In this document: positions 34,814 through 43,800 of the stretch, piece after piece | Numbering within the stretch: the stretch's first letter is position 1 | Layout: each line of letters starts with the position of its first letter | NCBI RefSeq assembly: GCF_001699815.1 | Contig: NZ_MCGB01000025.1 | Location: 310,001 to 374,000, forward strand | Reading direction: 5' to 3' | Length of the DNA stretch: 64,000 nt | Source of the DNA: Ralstonia pickettii | Lineage (GTDB): Bacteria > Pseudomonadota > Gammaproteobacteria > Burkholderiales > Burkholderiaceae | Made by a program: the position numbers and the translations under genes | The notes under the pieces: generated by a model | The model's input: the letters and a program-made list of their open reading frames with translations, nothing else | The model's database searches: none | What the model was told of the DNA's origin: nothing

Positions 34814-34832
34814 TAAGTCGCTGCACCAAAGA

Positions 34833-34869
34833 AAAAGCCGCGCAGGTTGATCGCCTGCGCGGCTTTTTT
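34833..34869 (+). terminator. Bidirectional terminator between nemA and the quinone oxidoreductase gene
   Basis: AAAGCCGCGCAGG and CCTGCGCGGCTTT form a 13-bp stem with a TTGATCG loop and T/A runs on both sides. It serves the two convergent genes. Confidence 0.9.
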
Positions 34870-34887
34870 TGTCTGGCGCCTAAGTCT

Positions 34888-35862
34888 TTAAGGCTGGATC
34901 ACCACCTTGCCCGTCACCTTGCGTGCGGCCATGTCCAGCAGCGCTTGTGTCGTCTGCTCCAGCGGATAGCGCGCCGAGATATGCGGGCGGATCTTGCCTT
35001 CCTGCATCCAGCCGAGCATCTGCATCATGTTCGCCAGATTCGCCTTCGGCTCGCGGCGAGCGAATTCGCCCCAGAACACCCCAACCAGCGATGCGCCTTT
35101 CAGCAGTGCCAGGTTCAGCGGCATCTTGGGGATCTCGCCATTGGCAAATCCGACAACGAGGTAGCGGCCACGCCAGGCAATTGAACGGAACGCCGGTTCC
35201 GCATAGATGCCGCCGACCGGGTCATAGATCACGTCCGGGCCCTTGCCGTCGGTCAATTCCTTGATGCACTCGCGCAGGTCTTCGGTCGAATAGTTGATGA
35301 GCGCATCAGCGCCGTGGTCCTTGCAGACCGCCAGCTTCTCGTCGCTCGATGCTGCGGCGATCACGCGTGCGCCGATCGCCTTGCCGATCTCGATGGCCGC
35401 CAGCCCGACGCCGCCCGCAGCGCCCAGCACCAGCATCGTCTCACCAGCCTTCAGTTGCCCGCGATCGACCACCGCGTGGTGCGACGTACCATACGTGAGC
35501 GTGAATGCCGCAGCGGTGTCGAACGCCATGCCCGGCGGCATCGGCATCACCACCTTGGCCGATGCCTTCACCTGTGAAGCAAACGCGCCCTGGCCAAGAA
35601 AGGCGATCACGTGGTCGCCGGCCTTGAGGTGCGACACGCCTTCGCCTACTGCATTGACCACGCCCGCGACTTCCGAGCCGGGGGTAAACGGCAGCTCCGG
35701 CTTGAACTGGTACTTATTCTGGATGATCAGCACGTCAGGAAAATTCACCCCCGCAGCCTTCACGTCGATCACGACTTCGCCAGCACCCGGCGAGAGGTCC
35801 GGCAGCGTTTCGATCACCAGCGACTCGGGCGGGCCCCAGGTCTTGCAGACGACGGCTTTCAT
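34888..35862 (-). CDS. NADPH:quinone oxidoreductase family protein (zinc-free MDR)
   Basis: The 324-residue medium-chain reductase has the Qor-type N-terminus MKAVVCKTWGPPE, a GroES-like domain and a Rossmann domain with LVLGAAGGVGLAAIEIGKA. No zinc-binding Cys cluster is present, as expected for quinone oxidoreductases. It probably reduces quinones or enones with NADPH. ATG 35862 has GAGGAG at good distance; the ATG one codon earlier (35865) is an alternative. It is convergent with nemA, so two electrophile-handling reductases are side by side. Confidence 0.9.
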   Translation of the reverse strand: MKAVVCKTWGPPESLVIETLPDLSPGAGEVVIDVKAAGVNFPDVLIIQNKYQFKPELPFTPGSEVAGVVNAVGEGVSHLKAGDHVIAFLGQGAFASQVKASAKVVMPMPPGMAFDTAAAFTLTYGTSHHAVVDRGQLKAGETMLVLGAAGGVGLAAIEIGKAIGARVIAAASSDEKLAVCKDHGADALINYSTEDLRECIKELTDGKGPDVIYDPVGGIYAEPAFRSIAWRGRYLVVGFANGEIPKMPLNLALLKGASLVGVFWGEFARREPKANLANMMQMLGWMQEGKIRPHISARYPLEQTTQALLDMAARKVTGKVVIQP

Positions 35863-36060
35863 CATGTGTCTCCTCAACAGTCTTGCGTTGGATTGTTCGC
35901 CATCTCGCATGCATTGCACGCGATCTCGTCTGGCAGTGTAACCGAATAAAAGCACGATCGTTCGATTTGACCGGCTGCGATGAAGCGTCCAGCCTGTCGA
36001 TGCGTATTTTGTAAGCGTGTAGAACGTGTGCCCAAGCACGATTCGCGAACGTTGCTCGGT

Positions 36061-36066
36061 TACAAT
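36061..36066 (+). promoter_or_regulatory. -10 box of the surE promoter (leaderless arrangement)
   Basis: TACAAT ends 7 nt before the surE ATG, so the message would begin at the start codon. The -35 region is weak. Confidence 0.5.
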
Positions 36067-36073
36067 CCGCGCC

Positions 36074-36829
36074 ATGCATATTCTCATTGCCAACGACGAC
36101 GGATACCTCGCCCCCGGGCTTGCAGCGCTGCATCGCGCGCTGAGCCCCCTCGGCCGCGTGACGGTGGTCGCACCAGAACAGAACCACAGCGGCGCGTCGA
36201 ACTCGCTCACGCTGCAGCGTCCGCTTTCGGTGTTTGAAGCGACCGACGGTGCCCAGAAGGGTTTTCGCTTCGTCAACGGCACGCCGACCGATTGCGTGCA
36301 CATCGCGCTCACCGGCATGATCGAAGAGAAACCCGATCTTGTCGTCTCCGGTATCAACCAGGGCCAGAACATGGGTGAAGACGTGCTGTATTCCGGCACG
36401 GTCGCCGCCGCCATCGAAGGTTACCTGTTCGGTATTCCGTCGATTGCGTTTTCGCAGGCCGACAAGGGCTGGGCGCACCTTGACGCTGCCGAGCGCGTCG
36501 CCCGCGAGGTGGTCGAGCGCTATCTGTCCGATCCGCTGGACGGGCCGGTCCTGCTGAACGTCAACATCCCGAATCTGCCGTACGCCGAGCTGGCAGGTTG
36601 GCGTGCGACGCGTCTGGGCAAGCGGCATCAGTCGCAGCCGGTGATCCGCCAGGCCAATCCACGCGGCGAGCCGATCTTCTGGGTCGGTGCCGCCGGCGAT
36701 GCGAAAGACGCCAGCGAGGGCACCGATTTCCACGCCGTTGCGCACGGCTTCGTCTCGCTGACACCGCTGCAGCTCGATCTGACCGATACGGCCCAACTGC
36801 GCACCGTGCGCCGCTGGCAGACGCCATGA
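36074..36829 (+). CDS. surE: 5'/3'-nucleotidase SurE
   Basis: The 251-residue metal-dependent phosphatase acts on nucleoside monophosphates and supports stationary-phase survival. The N-terminal metal site is in [13 protein letters not shown], with [10 protein letters not shown], the nucleotide loop [11 protein letters not shown] and [19 protein letters not shown]-type sequence (key piece [10 protein letters not shown]). ATG 36074 begins the conserved [10 protein letters not shown]; no ribosome-binding site fits because the promoter abuts the start. It overlaps no gene and leads the conserved surE-pcm-nlpD-rpoS group. Confidence 0.96.
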   Translation: MHILIANDDGYLAPGLAALHRALSPLGRVTVVAPEQNHSGASNSLTLQRPLSVFEATDGAQKGFRFVNGTPTDCVHIALTGMIEEKPDLVVSGINQGQNMGEDVLYSGTVAAAIEGYLFGIPSIAFSQADKGWAHLDAAERVAREVVERYLSDPLDGPVLLNVNIPNLPYAELAGWRATRLGKRHQSQPVIRQANPRGEPIFWVGAAGDAKDASEGTDFHAVAHGFVSLTPLQLDLTDTAQLRTVRRWQTP

Positions 36830-36844
36830 TCGCCACGGTGGCTC

Positions 36845-37788
36845 ATGTCTGAACGCCCGCGCGATCGGCGCTTCCCGTTGACGCTCGACGCGGTGGTCGA
36901 GCGTAAGCCCGTGGAGCGCCAGCGTGAGACGCGTATCTCGTCTGGGGTGAGCGCGGTGTCACGTCCCACGCCGGTGCGTGCGGCATCCGTCGAACGCGCG
37001 TCACCCGCATCCGCCCCCGCACCTGCGCGCAACGCGTGGCGGGGGTCGACGCTGCGGTCGGCGCCGTCGCTGCGAGCGCCGTGCAGGCACGCACGGCGGC
37101 AGCGCATGCGGCGGCGGGCGGCATGGCGTCGGACCGCGCGCGTCAGGCATTGGTTGGCCGGGTGCAAGCAGGTGGCGTGAGTGACAAGCGCGTGCTGGCA
37201 GCAATCGGCACTGTGCCACGCCATCTGTTCGTCGATGCCGGCCTGGCGTCGCAGGCGTATGAGGATTCCGCATTACCGATCGGCCATCAGCAAACGATCT
37301 CGAAGCCGTCAGTGGTCGGACGGATGATCGAGTTGTTGTTGAGTGGACGGTCGGGCCGCACCGGCATGCCGCTGGCACGTGTGCTGGAAATTGGCACCGG
37401 CTGCGGCTACCAGGCAGCCGTTCTGGCGCAACTCGCCGACGAGGTGTACTCCATCGAGCGCGTTCGCCCGCTGCACGAAAAAGCCAAAGCGAACTTGCGG
37501 CCACTCCGCGTGCCAAACATCCGTCTGCACTATGGCGACGGCATGCTGGGGCTGCCGAAGGCCGCGCCGTTCGACGCCATCATCCTGGCGGCGGCGGGGC
37601 TGGAGGTGCCGCAGGCGTTGCTCGACCAGCTGACCGTCGGCGGCCGGCTGATCGCCCCCGTTGCCACCGACCGCAACAGCGGTCCGGCGCAGCAGCTCGT
37701 TCTCATTGAGCGTCGCAGCCGCTTCGAGTTTCACAGTACCGCGCTTGAAGGCGTTTTCTTTGTCCCGTTAAAATCAGGAACTGTTTAG
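36845..37788 (+). CDS. pcm: Protein-L-isoaspartate O-methyltransferase, frameshifted as given
   Basis: The enzyme methylates isoaspartyl residues in aged proteins with S-adenosylmethionine. The expected product is 314 residues: a variable N-terminal extension starting [17 protein letters not shown], as in beta-proteobacterial homologues, then the catalytic core with [13 protein letters not shown], the SAM motif [16 protein letters not shown] and [14 protein letters not shown]. The frame breaks at the G5 run in 37032-37039: the first frame reads AWRGSTL, while the expected AWRG-VDAAVG requires one more G. The span of 944 nt is one base short of 315 codons. As given, only the core from about ATG 37036 (250 residues) would be translated, possibly still active. 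Confidence 0.88.
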
Positions 37789-37810
37789 CATGTTCATTTC
37801 CCGGAGCTCC

Positions 37811-38617
37811 ATGAACCGTCCAAGCCCCGCACGCGCAGGCCGGCTCGCCGTGGCGATGGTGTCGGCCGCACTACTGGCGGCTTGCGCATCCTCCGGCAAC
37901 CAGGCCCCTGTTCTCGACCGCACCTCGCGTGCAGGCAACGCTGGCACCGTGTCGCAAGAGCCGCCGCCCCCCGGCTACTATCGTGTCAAGCGTGGCGATA
38001 CCTTGTACAGCATCGCATTGCGTAACGGCCAGGCGCCGCGAGACCTGGTAGCCTGGAACAATATCGCCAACCCGAACCAGATCGAAGTCGATCAGTTGTT
38101 GCGCGTTGTACCGCCGAACGCGGATGTCAGCAGCACTGGGGCCGTCGTTACGCCGGTTCGCCCGACCAATACAACTACGCAGCCAGTCGATTCCATCGCG
38201 GTCACGCCGCCGCCCACTGCGTCGTCCAGCGCTCCTGCCGGGGCAAGCGACAGTGCAATCTCGCTGGGCTGGCCGGCACGCGGCTCACTCATCAACCGTT
38301 TCGATGACAAGAGCAACAAGGGCATCGACATTGGCGGCAAACGTGGCGACGCGGTGGTTGCTGCTGACGACGGAAAAGTGATCCACGTTGGACCCTTGCG
38401 TGGGTACGGGAATCTTGTCATCATCAAACACAACGACACGTTCCTGACCGCCTACGGCAACAACGACAAGGTTCTGGTCACCGAGCAATCCACGGTCAAG
38501 AAAGGGCAGAAGATCGCCGAAATGGGCAGTACCGATGCGGATCGCGTGAAGCTTCATTTTGAAGTGCGCCGCAACGGTAAGCCGGTCGATCCGATGCGCT
38601 ACTTGCCGCCTCAATAG
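37811..38617 (+). CDS. nlpD: NlpD-like lipoprotein, LysM and degenerate LytM domains
   Basis: The 268-residue envelope lipoprotein probably activates cell-division amidases. The lipobox is LLAACAS. A LysM domain (about 58-105, [14 protein letters not shown]) binds peptidoglycan. The C-terminal M23/LytM domain (about 160-262) lacks the first zinc ligand: the usual HxGxD reads NKGID, and the HxH motif reads KLHFEV, so it should be non-catalytic, as known for NlpD/EnvC. ATG 37811 has CGGAG five nt upstream; an ATG at 37790 directly after the pcm stop is the alternative. In many proteobacteria a main rpoS promoter lies within nlpD. Confidence 0.92.
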   Translation: MNRPSPARAGRLAVAMVSAALLAACASSGNQAPVLDRTSRAGNAGTVSQEPPPPGYYRVKRGDTLYSIALRNGQAPRDLVAWNNIANPNQIEVDQLLRVVPPNADVSSTGAVVTPVRPTNTTTQPVDSIAVTPPPTASSSAPAGASDSAISLGWPARGSLINRFDDKSNKGIDIGGKRGDAVVAADDGKVIHVGPLRGYGNLVIIKHNDTFLTAYGNNDKVLVTEQSTVKKGQKIAEMGSTDADRVKLHFEVRRNGKPVDPMRYLPPQ

Positions 38618-38625
38618 AGGAATGC

Positions 38626-39762
38626 ATGCCGCGCCAGAAAGCCGCCACGCCCGTCACCCCAGCCGATGACAACATCGACGCTGCTGTAGAGGGCCAGCGC
38701 ACCCCAAACGGGCGCGCTGGGCGGCGTGCGCGCGGTGCGGCGCAGCCTCCTGCTGAAGAGATCGAAGTCGTCGATGCGCTTGTCGACGACCTCCCTGTTG
38801 CCGATTCCGCCGATCTGAACGACACGTCCGACAGTGCTGACGAGTCGGACGAAGAAGAGGAGGAGGGCGAAGAGGCCGAGGAGGCTGCACCCGAGGAAGA
38901 TTTCCGCAAGGTGCTGCAGGCCGAGCTGGCCGCCGACACTGTTCAGCACTATCTCAATCGCATCAGCATCAAGCCGCTCCTGACGCCAGCGGAAGAGCTG
39001 CATTTCTCGACGCTGGCCAAGGCGGGCGAATTTGCCGCGCGTCAGGTCATGATCGAGCGCAACCTCCGCCTGGTCGTGAGTATCGCCAAAGGTTATCTGA
39101 ACCGCGGTGTGCCGCTGCTCGATCTGATCGAGGAGGGCAACCTGGGTCTGATGCACGCGATCGAAAAGTTCGATCCGGAACGCGGGTTCCGCTTCTCGAC
39201 GTATGCAACGTGGTGGATCCGCCAAAGCATCGAGCGCGCGATCATGAATCAGGCGCGCACCGTCCGTTTGCCGGTGCATGTGATTCGCGAGCTCAATCAG
39301 GTGCTGCGCGCTAAGCGCCATCTGGAAAAGAGCGGCGTGGATGGCCGAGACGCGAGCCTTGAAGACATCGCCCACCTGCTTGGCAAGACCACGGAAGAAG
39401 TGCAGGACGTGCTCTCGCTCAACGAGCACACGACTTCGCTGGATACGCCGTTTGATCTTGATCCGGGCACGAGCCTGCTCGACTTCCTATCGGACGAGCA
39501 TGGCGCATCGCCGGATCAGGAAGTGGCCCATCGCGAGCTGTCGCAGTTGATGAAGTCGTGGCTCGCACGCTTGTCCGACAAGCATCGCTATGTGGTCGAG
39601 CGCCGCTTTGGCCTCAACTACATCGAGCCTGCAACGCTGGAAGAACTGGCCGCCGAGATGGGTTTGACGCGCGAACGCGTGCGGCAGATCCAGCAGGAGG
39701 CGCTGGTCAAGCTAAAGCGTCATTTCGCCTCTCAGGGCGTACGCAAAGACGCGGTGCTGTAA
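38626..39762 (+). CDS. rpoS: RNA polymerase sigma factor RpoS
   Basis: The 378-residue alternative sigma factor directs stationary-phase and general stress transcription. Region 1.2 to 2 includes [29 protein letters not shown] and the -10-binding [17 protein letters not shown]-type sequence (key piece ATWWIRQ). Region 4 ends with [19 protein letters not shown]. The first 95 residues form a low-complexity, strongly acidic extension (runs of D and E near 80-95), making it about 45 residues longer than E. coli RpoS. The start lies 8 nt after nlpD, with GAGG upstream. Confidence 0.96.
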   Translation: MPRQKAATPVTPADDNIDAAVEGQRTPNGRAGRRARGAAQPPAEEIEVVDALVDDLPVADSADLNDTSDSADESDEEEEEGEEAEEAAPEEDFRKVLQAELAADTVQHYLNRISIKPLLTPAEELHFSTLAKAGEFAARQVMIERNLRLVVSIAKGYLNRGVPLLDLIEEGNLGLMHAIEKFDPERGFRFSTYATWWIRQSIERAIMNQARTVRLPVHVIRELNQVLRAKRHLEKSGVDGRDASLEDIAHLLGKTTEEVQDVLSLNEHTTSLDTPFDLDPGTSLLDFLSDEHGASPDQEVAHRELSQLMKSWLARLSDKHRYVVERRFGLNYIEPATLEELAAEMGLTRERVRQIQQEALVKLKRHFASQGVRKDAVL

Positions 39763-39793
39763 GGCGCCGCTGTCCCTCTTTCGTTCCCCTTTT

Positions 39794-40657
39794 TCAGTCG
39801 TTCCGCAGCGCCAGCAGCATCGGTTGATGATCCGATGCCTGTGTAGCGCTGTTGATTTCCAGGCGCAGCACACGCGGTTTCAGTGGCTCGCTAATCAGCA
39901 TGAAATCGCACGCGTAGGCTGGTTCAGTCCAGTCAGCGCGGTCGTAGACACCGAAGGTCGGCGGCTGCGGCGTTGCGCCGTGCGCAATCTCCCACGCATC
40001 ATGCAAAGCGGGTTCGCGAGCGAATGGCGCGGTGGCCAAGCGCTTGGGCATGGAATCCGCTTTGCAGTTGAAATCACCGCAGATGATGGTTGCCTTGGTC
40101 TGCGCGAGCGGCCGGAAAGGGCCCGCTTCGGGTTCTGCGCCAAGCGTGGCTGGTTGATTCGCACGCGCGCAACCTTCCGTGTGGATGGCTCGCAGCGCAT
40201 CGATTTGCGCCACACGTTGCAGCTCCGAGTAGTACTCCAGATGGGTGGTGACGATGCGCAAGACACCAAACGGCGCCTGCACCACCGCCTCAATGGCCAT
40301 TCGCGGCATGCACGGTGTGGCATCCGGCGGACAGGGCAATGCATGGCGCTGGATGTAATGCACGGGCAGGCGGGTGGCAATGGCGTTGCCGAAGCGCTGC
40401 ACATGCGCGCCGTTGTGGCGCTCCAGCGCGAAGCCGCCGATGACGGTGTACTCGCTGCCAAGCGCCTCGGCGAGCTCGCTCCATTGGTCCGCGCCTGGTT
40501 GCCCCGGCAGATCACTGAAGCCGGAGGTGACTTCCTGCAGGCACAACACGTCGAATTCGGCCATCTCCCGCCCTTGCTTGAGTTGGCGCGCGAGGCTGAC
40601 GTGCCCGTCGGCGCCACGGCCCCACTGGATATTCCACGTCAGGATGACGGTGCCCAT
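39794..40657 (-). CDS. Endonuclease/exonuclease/phosphatase (EEP) family protein
   Basis: The 287-residue protein has the EEP fold of metal-dependent phosphodiesterases. Visible motifs are LTWNIQWG (Asn), CLQEV (metal Glu), [11 protein letters not shown] (His/Glu-type), [10 protein letters not shown] (Asp/Asn) and the terminal SDHQPMLL (Asp-His). No signal peptide is seen, so it is cytosolic. The ATG at 40657 has GGAGGACC upstream. Substrate could be DNA, a lipid or a small phosphodiester. It is convergent with rpoS. Confidence 0.87.
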   Translation of the reverse strand: MGTVILTWNIQWGRGADGHVSLARQLKQGREMAEFDVLCLQEVTSGFSDLPGQPGADQWSELAEALGSEYTVIGGFALERHNGAHVQRFGNAIATRLPVHYIQRHALPCPPDATPCMPRMAIEAVVQAPFGVLRIVTTHLEYYSELQRVAQIDALRAIHTEGCARANQPATLGAEPEAGPFRPLAQTKATIICGDFNCKADSMPKRLATAPFAREPALHDAWEIAHGATPQPPTFGVYDRADWTEPAYACDFMLISEPLKPRVLRLEINSATQASDHQPMLLALRND

Positions 40658-40675
40658 GCTGGTCCTCCGGTATCT

Positions 40676-40681
40676 TACAAT
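40676..40681 (+). promoter_or_regulatory. -10 box upstream of rlmD
   Basis: TACAAT would place the start site near 40688, which favours GTG 40716 as the rlmD start over ATG 40680 because the latter overlaps the box. Confidence 0.45.
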
Positions 40682-40715
40682 GCCGCCCTTGTCCTCATTT
40701 TGCCCAGGCTCGCTC

Positions 40716-42170
40716 GTGTCTCAAGCTGCACCCAACGTCACGCCTTCCTCTTCTGCTCCAGTAACGGTCGCGCCGGACACGCCGCCGGCCAAGCCTCGTG
40801 GTCGCCGCAAGCCCGAAATGCCCGTGGCGGGCCCGCTCGACATCGTCTCGCTGGATGGCGAAGCGCGCGGCATCGGCCGTTTGACCAACGAGGACGGCAC
40901 GCCGGGGAAGGTTGTGTTCGTGGAAGGCGCGTTGCCGGGGGAGCGGGTCATGTACCGCAGTCACCGCGTAAAGCCGTCGTACGAGCAGGCGGGTGTCGTC
41001 AACATTCTGCGCCAGTCTGCTTCACGCGTGACGCCGCAGTGCAAGTTCTTTGGAGTGTGCGGTGGCTGCTCGATGCAGCATCTGGATTCGCGCGCACAGG
41101 TTGCGATCAAGCAGCGCGTGCTGGAAGACGACCTCTGGCATCTGGCCAAGCTGCGTCCCGACGTAGTATTCCGCCCCATTGCTGGCCCGGATTGGGGCTA
41201 TCGCTATCGCGCCCGTCTGACCGTGCGCCATGTTGCGGCCAAAGGCGGCGTACTGGTGGGTTTTCACGAGCGAAAGAGCAGCTATGTGGCGGACATGACG
41301 TCGTGCGAGGTGTTGCCGCCGCACGTGTCCGCGCTGCTGGTTCCGTTGCGCGAATTGGTGGGCCGCCTGTCGATCGTACAACGTATGCCGCAGATCGAAC
41401 TGGCGGTCGGCCAGGATGTAACCGCGCTGGTGTTGCGCAACCTAGAGCCGATTACCGCTGAGGATGAGGCGGAGCTGCGTGCTTTCGCCGATCATCACAA
41501 CATCCAGTTCTGGCTGCAGCCGAAGGGCCCGGATACGGTCTATCCGTTCTATCCGCTCGATCGCACGCTGACGTACACGTTGCCCGAGTTCGGCATCACC
41601 ATGCCGTTCAAGCCGACGGATTTCACGCAGGTCAATCACCAGATCAACCGGGTGCTGATGTCGCGCGCGCTGAAACTGCTCGACGCGCAGCCGGGCGATC
41701 GGCTGCTCGACCTGTTCTGCGGTATCGGCAATTTCACGCTGCCGATGGCCACACGTGCCCGCGAGGTTATGGGCATCGAAGGCAGTGAGGCGCTGACGAC
41801 ACGTGCGCTTGCCAACGCCCAGCACAATGGCCTGCACACGAAGACCTCATTCGCTTGCCGCAATCTGTTTGAGGTGTCGGCTGATGACGTTGCCGCGCTG
41901 GGCAAGTTTGATCGTTGGCTGATCGATCCGCCCCGCGAAGGGGCGCTGGCCGTGTCCAAGGCGCTGGCCGAGCTGTCGCAGAGCGGCGGTGATGCGGCCG
42001 ATTTGCTGCCGAAGCGCATCATCTATGTGTCGTGCAATCCGGCGACGCTGGCGCGCGACGCAGGCTTGCTGGTGCACGAGGCAGGCTACCGACTGGCGGG
42101 TGCGGGCGTGGTGAACATGTTCCCGCACACGTCGCATGTTGAGTCGATGGCGGTGTTCGAGCGCGACTGA
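40716..42170 (+). CDS. rlmD: 23S rRNA (uracil(1939)-C(5))-methyltransferase RlmD
   Basis: The protein (484 residues from GTG 40716) uses SAM to methylate U1939 of 23S rRNA. An N-terminal TRAM-like domain ([14 protein letters not shown]) precedes the iron-sulfur ligand set [10 protein letters not shown]. The methyltransferase core has [16 protein letters not shown] and the catalytic region [12 protein letters not shown], with the nucleophilic Cys in SCN. A disordered Pro/Ala-rich tail occupies the first 40 residues. ATG 40680 is a possible alternative start. Confidence 0.93.
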   Translation: MSQAAPNVTPSSSAPVTVAPDTPPAKPRGRRKPEMPVAGPLDIVSLDGEARGIGRLTNEDGTPGKVVFVEGALPGERVMYRSHRVKPSYEQAGVVNILRQSASRVTPQCKFFGVCGGCSMQHLDSRAQVAIKQRVLEDDLWHLAKLRPDVVFRPIAGPDWGYRYRARLTVRHVAAKGGVLVGFHERKSSYVADMTSCEVLPPHVSALLVPLRELVGRLSIVQRMPQIELAVGQDVTALVLRNLEPITAEDEAELRAFADHHNIQFWLQPKGPDTVYPFYPLDRTLTYTLPEFGITMPFKPTDFTQVNHQINRVLMSRALKLLDAQPGDRLLDLFCGIGNFTLPMATRAREVMGIEGSEALTTRALANAQHNGLHTKTSFACRNLFEVSADDVAALGKFDRWLIDPPREGALAVSKALAELSQSGGDAADLLPKRIIYVSCNPATLARDAGLLVHEAGYRLAGAGVVNMFPHTSHVESMAVFERD

Positions 42171-42200
42171 TCTGAGCGATTCCGCGTCTCACGGACAAAG

Positions 42201-42230
42201 AAAAACCGGCGCACCAGGCGCCGGTTTTTT
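42201..42230. terminator. Bidirectional terminator between rlmD and the BI-1 family gene
   Basis: AAAAACCGGCGC and GCGCCGGTTTTT flank an ACCAG loop, with T runs in both directions, between two convergent genes. Confidence 0.9.
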
Positions 42231-42262
42231 TCGCTGCGCTGTTGCCAGCGTGCTGTGCGTGC

Positions 42263-42964
42263 TTAGTTACGATTGCCGCCGAAGATCCCCAGGATCGCCA
42301 GCAGGTTCGTGAAGATATTGTAGACGTCCAGGTAGATCGCCAGGGTGGCGGTTACGTAGTTGGTCTCGCCGCCGTTCACGATGCGCTGCACGTCGAACAG
42401 GATGTAGGCGGAGAAGATCGCGATGGCCAGCACCGAAATCGTCAGCATCATCGCCGGCAATTGCAGCCAGATATTGGCCACCGAGCCAACGATCAGCACC
42501 AGCACGCCCATGAACAGCCATTTACCCAGGCCCGAGAAATCGCGCTTGCTGACCGTGGCTACCGTCGCCATCACACCAAAGATGATCGCCGTGCCGCCGA
42601 ACGCCGTCATGATGAGCGACGCACCGTTCGAGAAGCCCAGAATCATGCCGATCAGCCGCGACAGCATCAACCCCATGAAGAACGTGAAGCCGAGCAGCAG
42701 TGCCACGCCCAGGCTGCTGTTCTTGAAGCGCTCAATGGCGTAGAAGAAGCCAAAGGCCACTGCCATGAAGATGACGAAACCCATCAGCGGGTTACGCCCC
42801 ATCAGGTTGAATCCGGTGGCGACACCAATCCACGCACCGAGGATGGTGGGGATCATGGAAAGCGCGAGCAGCCAATAGGTATTGCGCAGCACGCGGTTGC
42901 GGACGGCCAACGCGCCGGCGGTGCCGGAAGCGCCAAAACCGTACGTGTTGAGTTGGTTGTCCAT
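42263..42964 (-). CDS. Bax inhibitor-1 family membrane protein (YccA-like)
   Basis: The 233-residue protein has seven hydrophobic segments and no other domain. It carries the UPF0005/BI-1 pattern, with LRNTYWLLALSMIPT in helix 1, the SRLIGMILG loop, and the C-terminal NIFTNLLAILGIFGG. E. coli YccA of this family is a substrate and modulator of the FtsH protease, and the FtsH regulators HflK and HflC are encoded further on in this window. ATG 42964 has AAGGAG upstream; longer in-frame starts are rejected. Confidence 0.92.
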   Translation of the reverse strand: MDNQLNTYGFGASGTAGALAVRNRVLRNTYWLLALSMIPTILGAWIGVATGFNLMGRNPLMGFVIFMAVAFGFFYAIERFKNSSLGVALLLGFTFFMGLMLSRLIGMILGFSNGASLIMTAFGGTAIIFGVMATVATVSKRDFSGLGKWLFMGVLVLIVGSVANIWLQLPAMMLTISVLAIAIFSAYILFDVQRIVNGGETNYVTATLAIYLDVYNIFTNLLAILGIFGGNRN

Positions 42965-43331
42965 GCGAACTCCTTGGGTGAATGACATTGCAGACAATAC
43001 GACGATACAGCGAATGTGGCATCCGAACCGGGCTTTTGCAAGCCACACCGTCCCTACTTGGAGAGTCAGCATGCCACGCGGTTCCGACTACTGGTGGGCG
43101 ATCGCGCCGGAAAATGCCCTTGACGGGTGATTTTTTGTGCTCTCGATAAGGGGATGCTAAGGCGTGTTCGTCGGGCCGACGAGCCCTGTAGTGAAACGTG
43201 ACGATATCGTCTCCTGATGCGGCCGGCGTACGCGGCATCCGGTTGCACCGCTTGACATCCATCCGGTTCCCTCCCGTGTTAGAATCTAACGTTTATCTTT
43301 CACGTAACACCTTCATTTTTTGGAGTTTTTG
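42965..43331. other. Intergenic region between the BI-1 family gene and ndk
   Basis: It holds the divergent promoters of the two genes; besides the ndk -10 element listed separately, no gene, RNA or strong hairpin was recognised. Confidence 0.6.
43277..43285 (+). promoter_or_regulatory. Extended -10 promoter of ndk
   Basis: TGTTAGAAT is an extended -10 about 47 nt before the ATG. A perfect TTGACA lies at 43252-43257, but the 22-bp spacing is too long for a standard pair. The box overlaps the inverted repeat GTTAG/CTAAC (43278-43290), which may be an operator. Confidence 0.5.
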
Positions 43332-43757
43332 ATGGCGCTCGAACGCACTTTGTCGATTATCAAACCGGATGCCGTGGCCAAGAATGTCATCGGCCAGATC
43401 TACGCCCGCTTCGAAGGAGCCGGCCTGAAGATCGTCGCAGCCAAGATGATCCACCTGTCGCGCGCAGAAGCCGAGCAGTTCTACGCCGTGCACAAGGAGC
43501 GCCCGTTCTTCAAGGATCTGGTGGACTTCATGATCTCTGGCCCGGTGATGGTGCAGGCTCTGGAAGGCGAAAACGCAATCGCCAAGAACCGTGACCTGAT
43601 GGGTGCTACCGACCCGAAGAAGGCTGAGAAGGGCACGATTCGCGCCGACTTCGCTGACAGCATCGACGCCAACGCCGTGCACGGTTCGGATGCTGCTGAA
43701 ACGGCTGCCGTGGAAGTCGCCTTCTTCTTCCCGGGCCTGAACATTTACAGCCGCTAA
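43332..43757 (+). CDS. ndk: Nucleoside diphosphate kinase
   Basis: The 141-residue enzyme exchanges the gamma phosphate among NTPs and dNTPs through a phosphohistidine. It begins [14 protein letters not shown], and the active-site His is in NAVHGSDA near residue 117. Length is typical. ATG 43332 follows TTTGGAG. It leads a long collinear run of ndk, rlmN, pilW, rodZ, ispG, hisS, yfgM, bamB and der, a beta/gamma-proteobacterial arrangement. Confidence 0.97.
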   Translation: MALERTLSIIKPDAVAKNVIGQIYARFEGAGLKIVAAKMIHLSRAEAEQFYAVHKERPFFKDLVDFMISGPVMVQALEGENAIAKNRDLMGATDPKKAEKGTIRADFADSIDANAVHGSDAAETAAVEVAFFFPGLNIYSR

Positions 43758-43800
43758 GCGTCAACACTAGACTGGGATTGGTGGTTTCGGGTTGCAAGTC

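Noticed and set aside
42242-42985. A 247-codon plus-strand frame opposite the BI-1 family gene
   Set aside because: Its product is a Gln/His/Arg-rich shadow, whereas the minus strand encodes a clear seven-helix family protein with its own terminator and ribosome-binding site.
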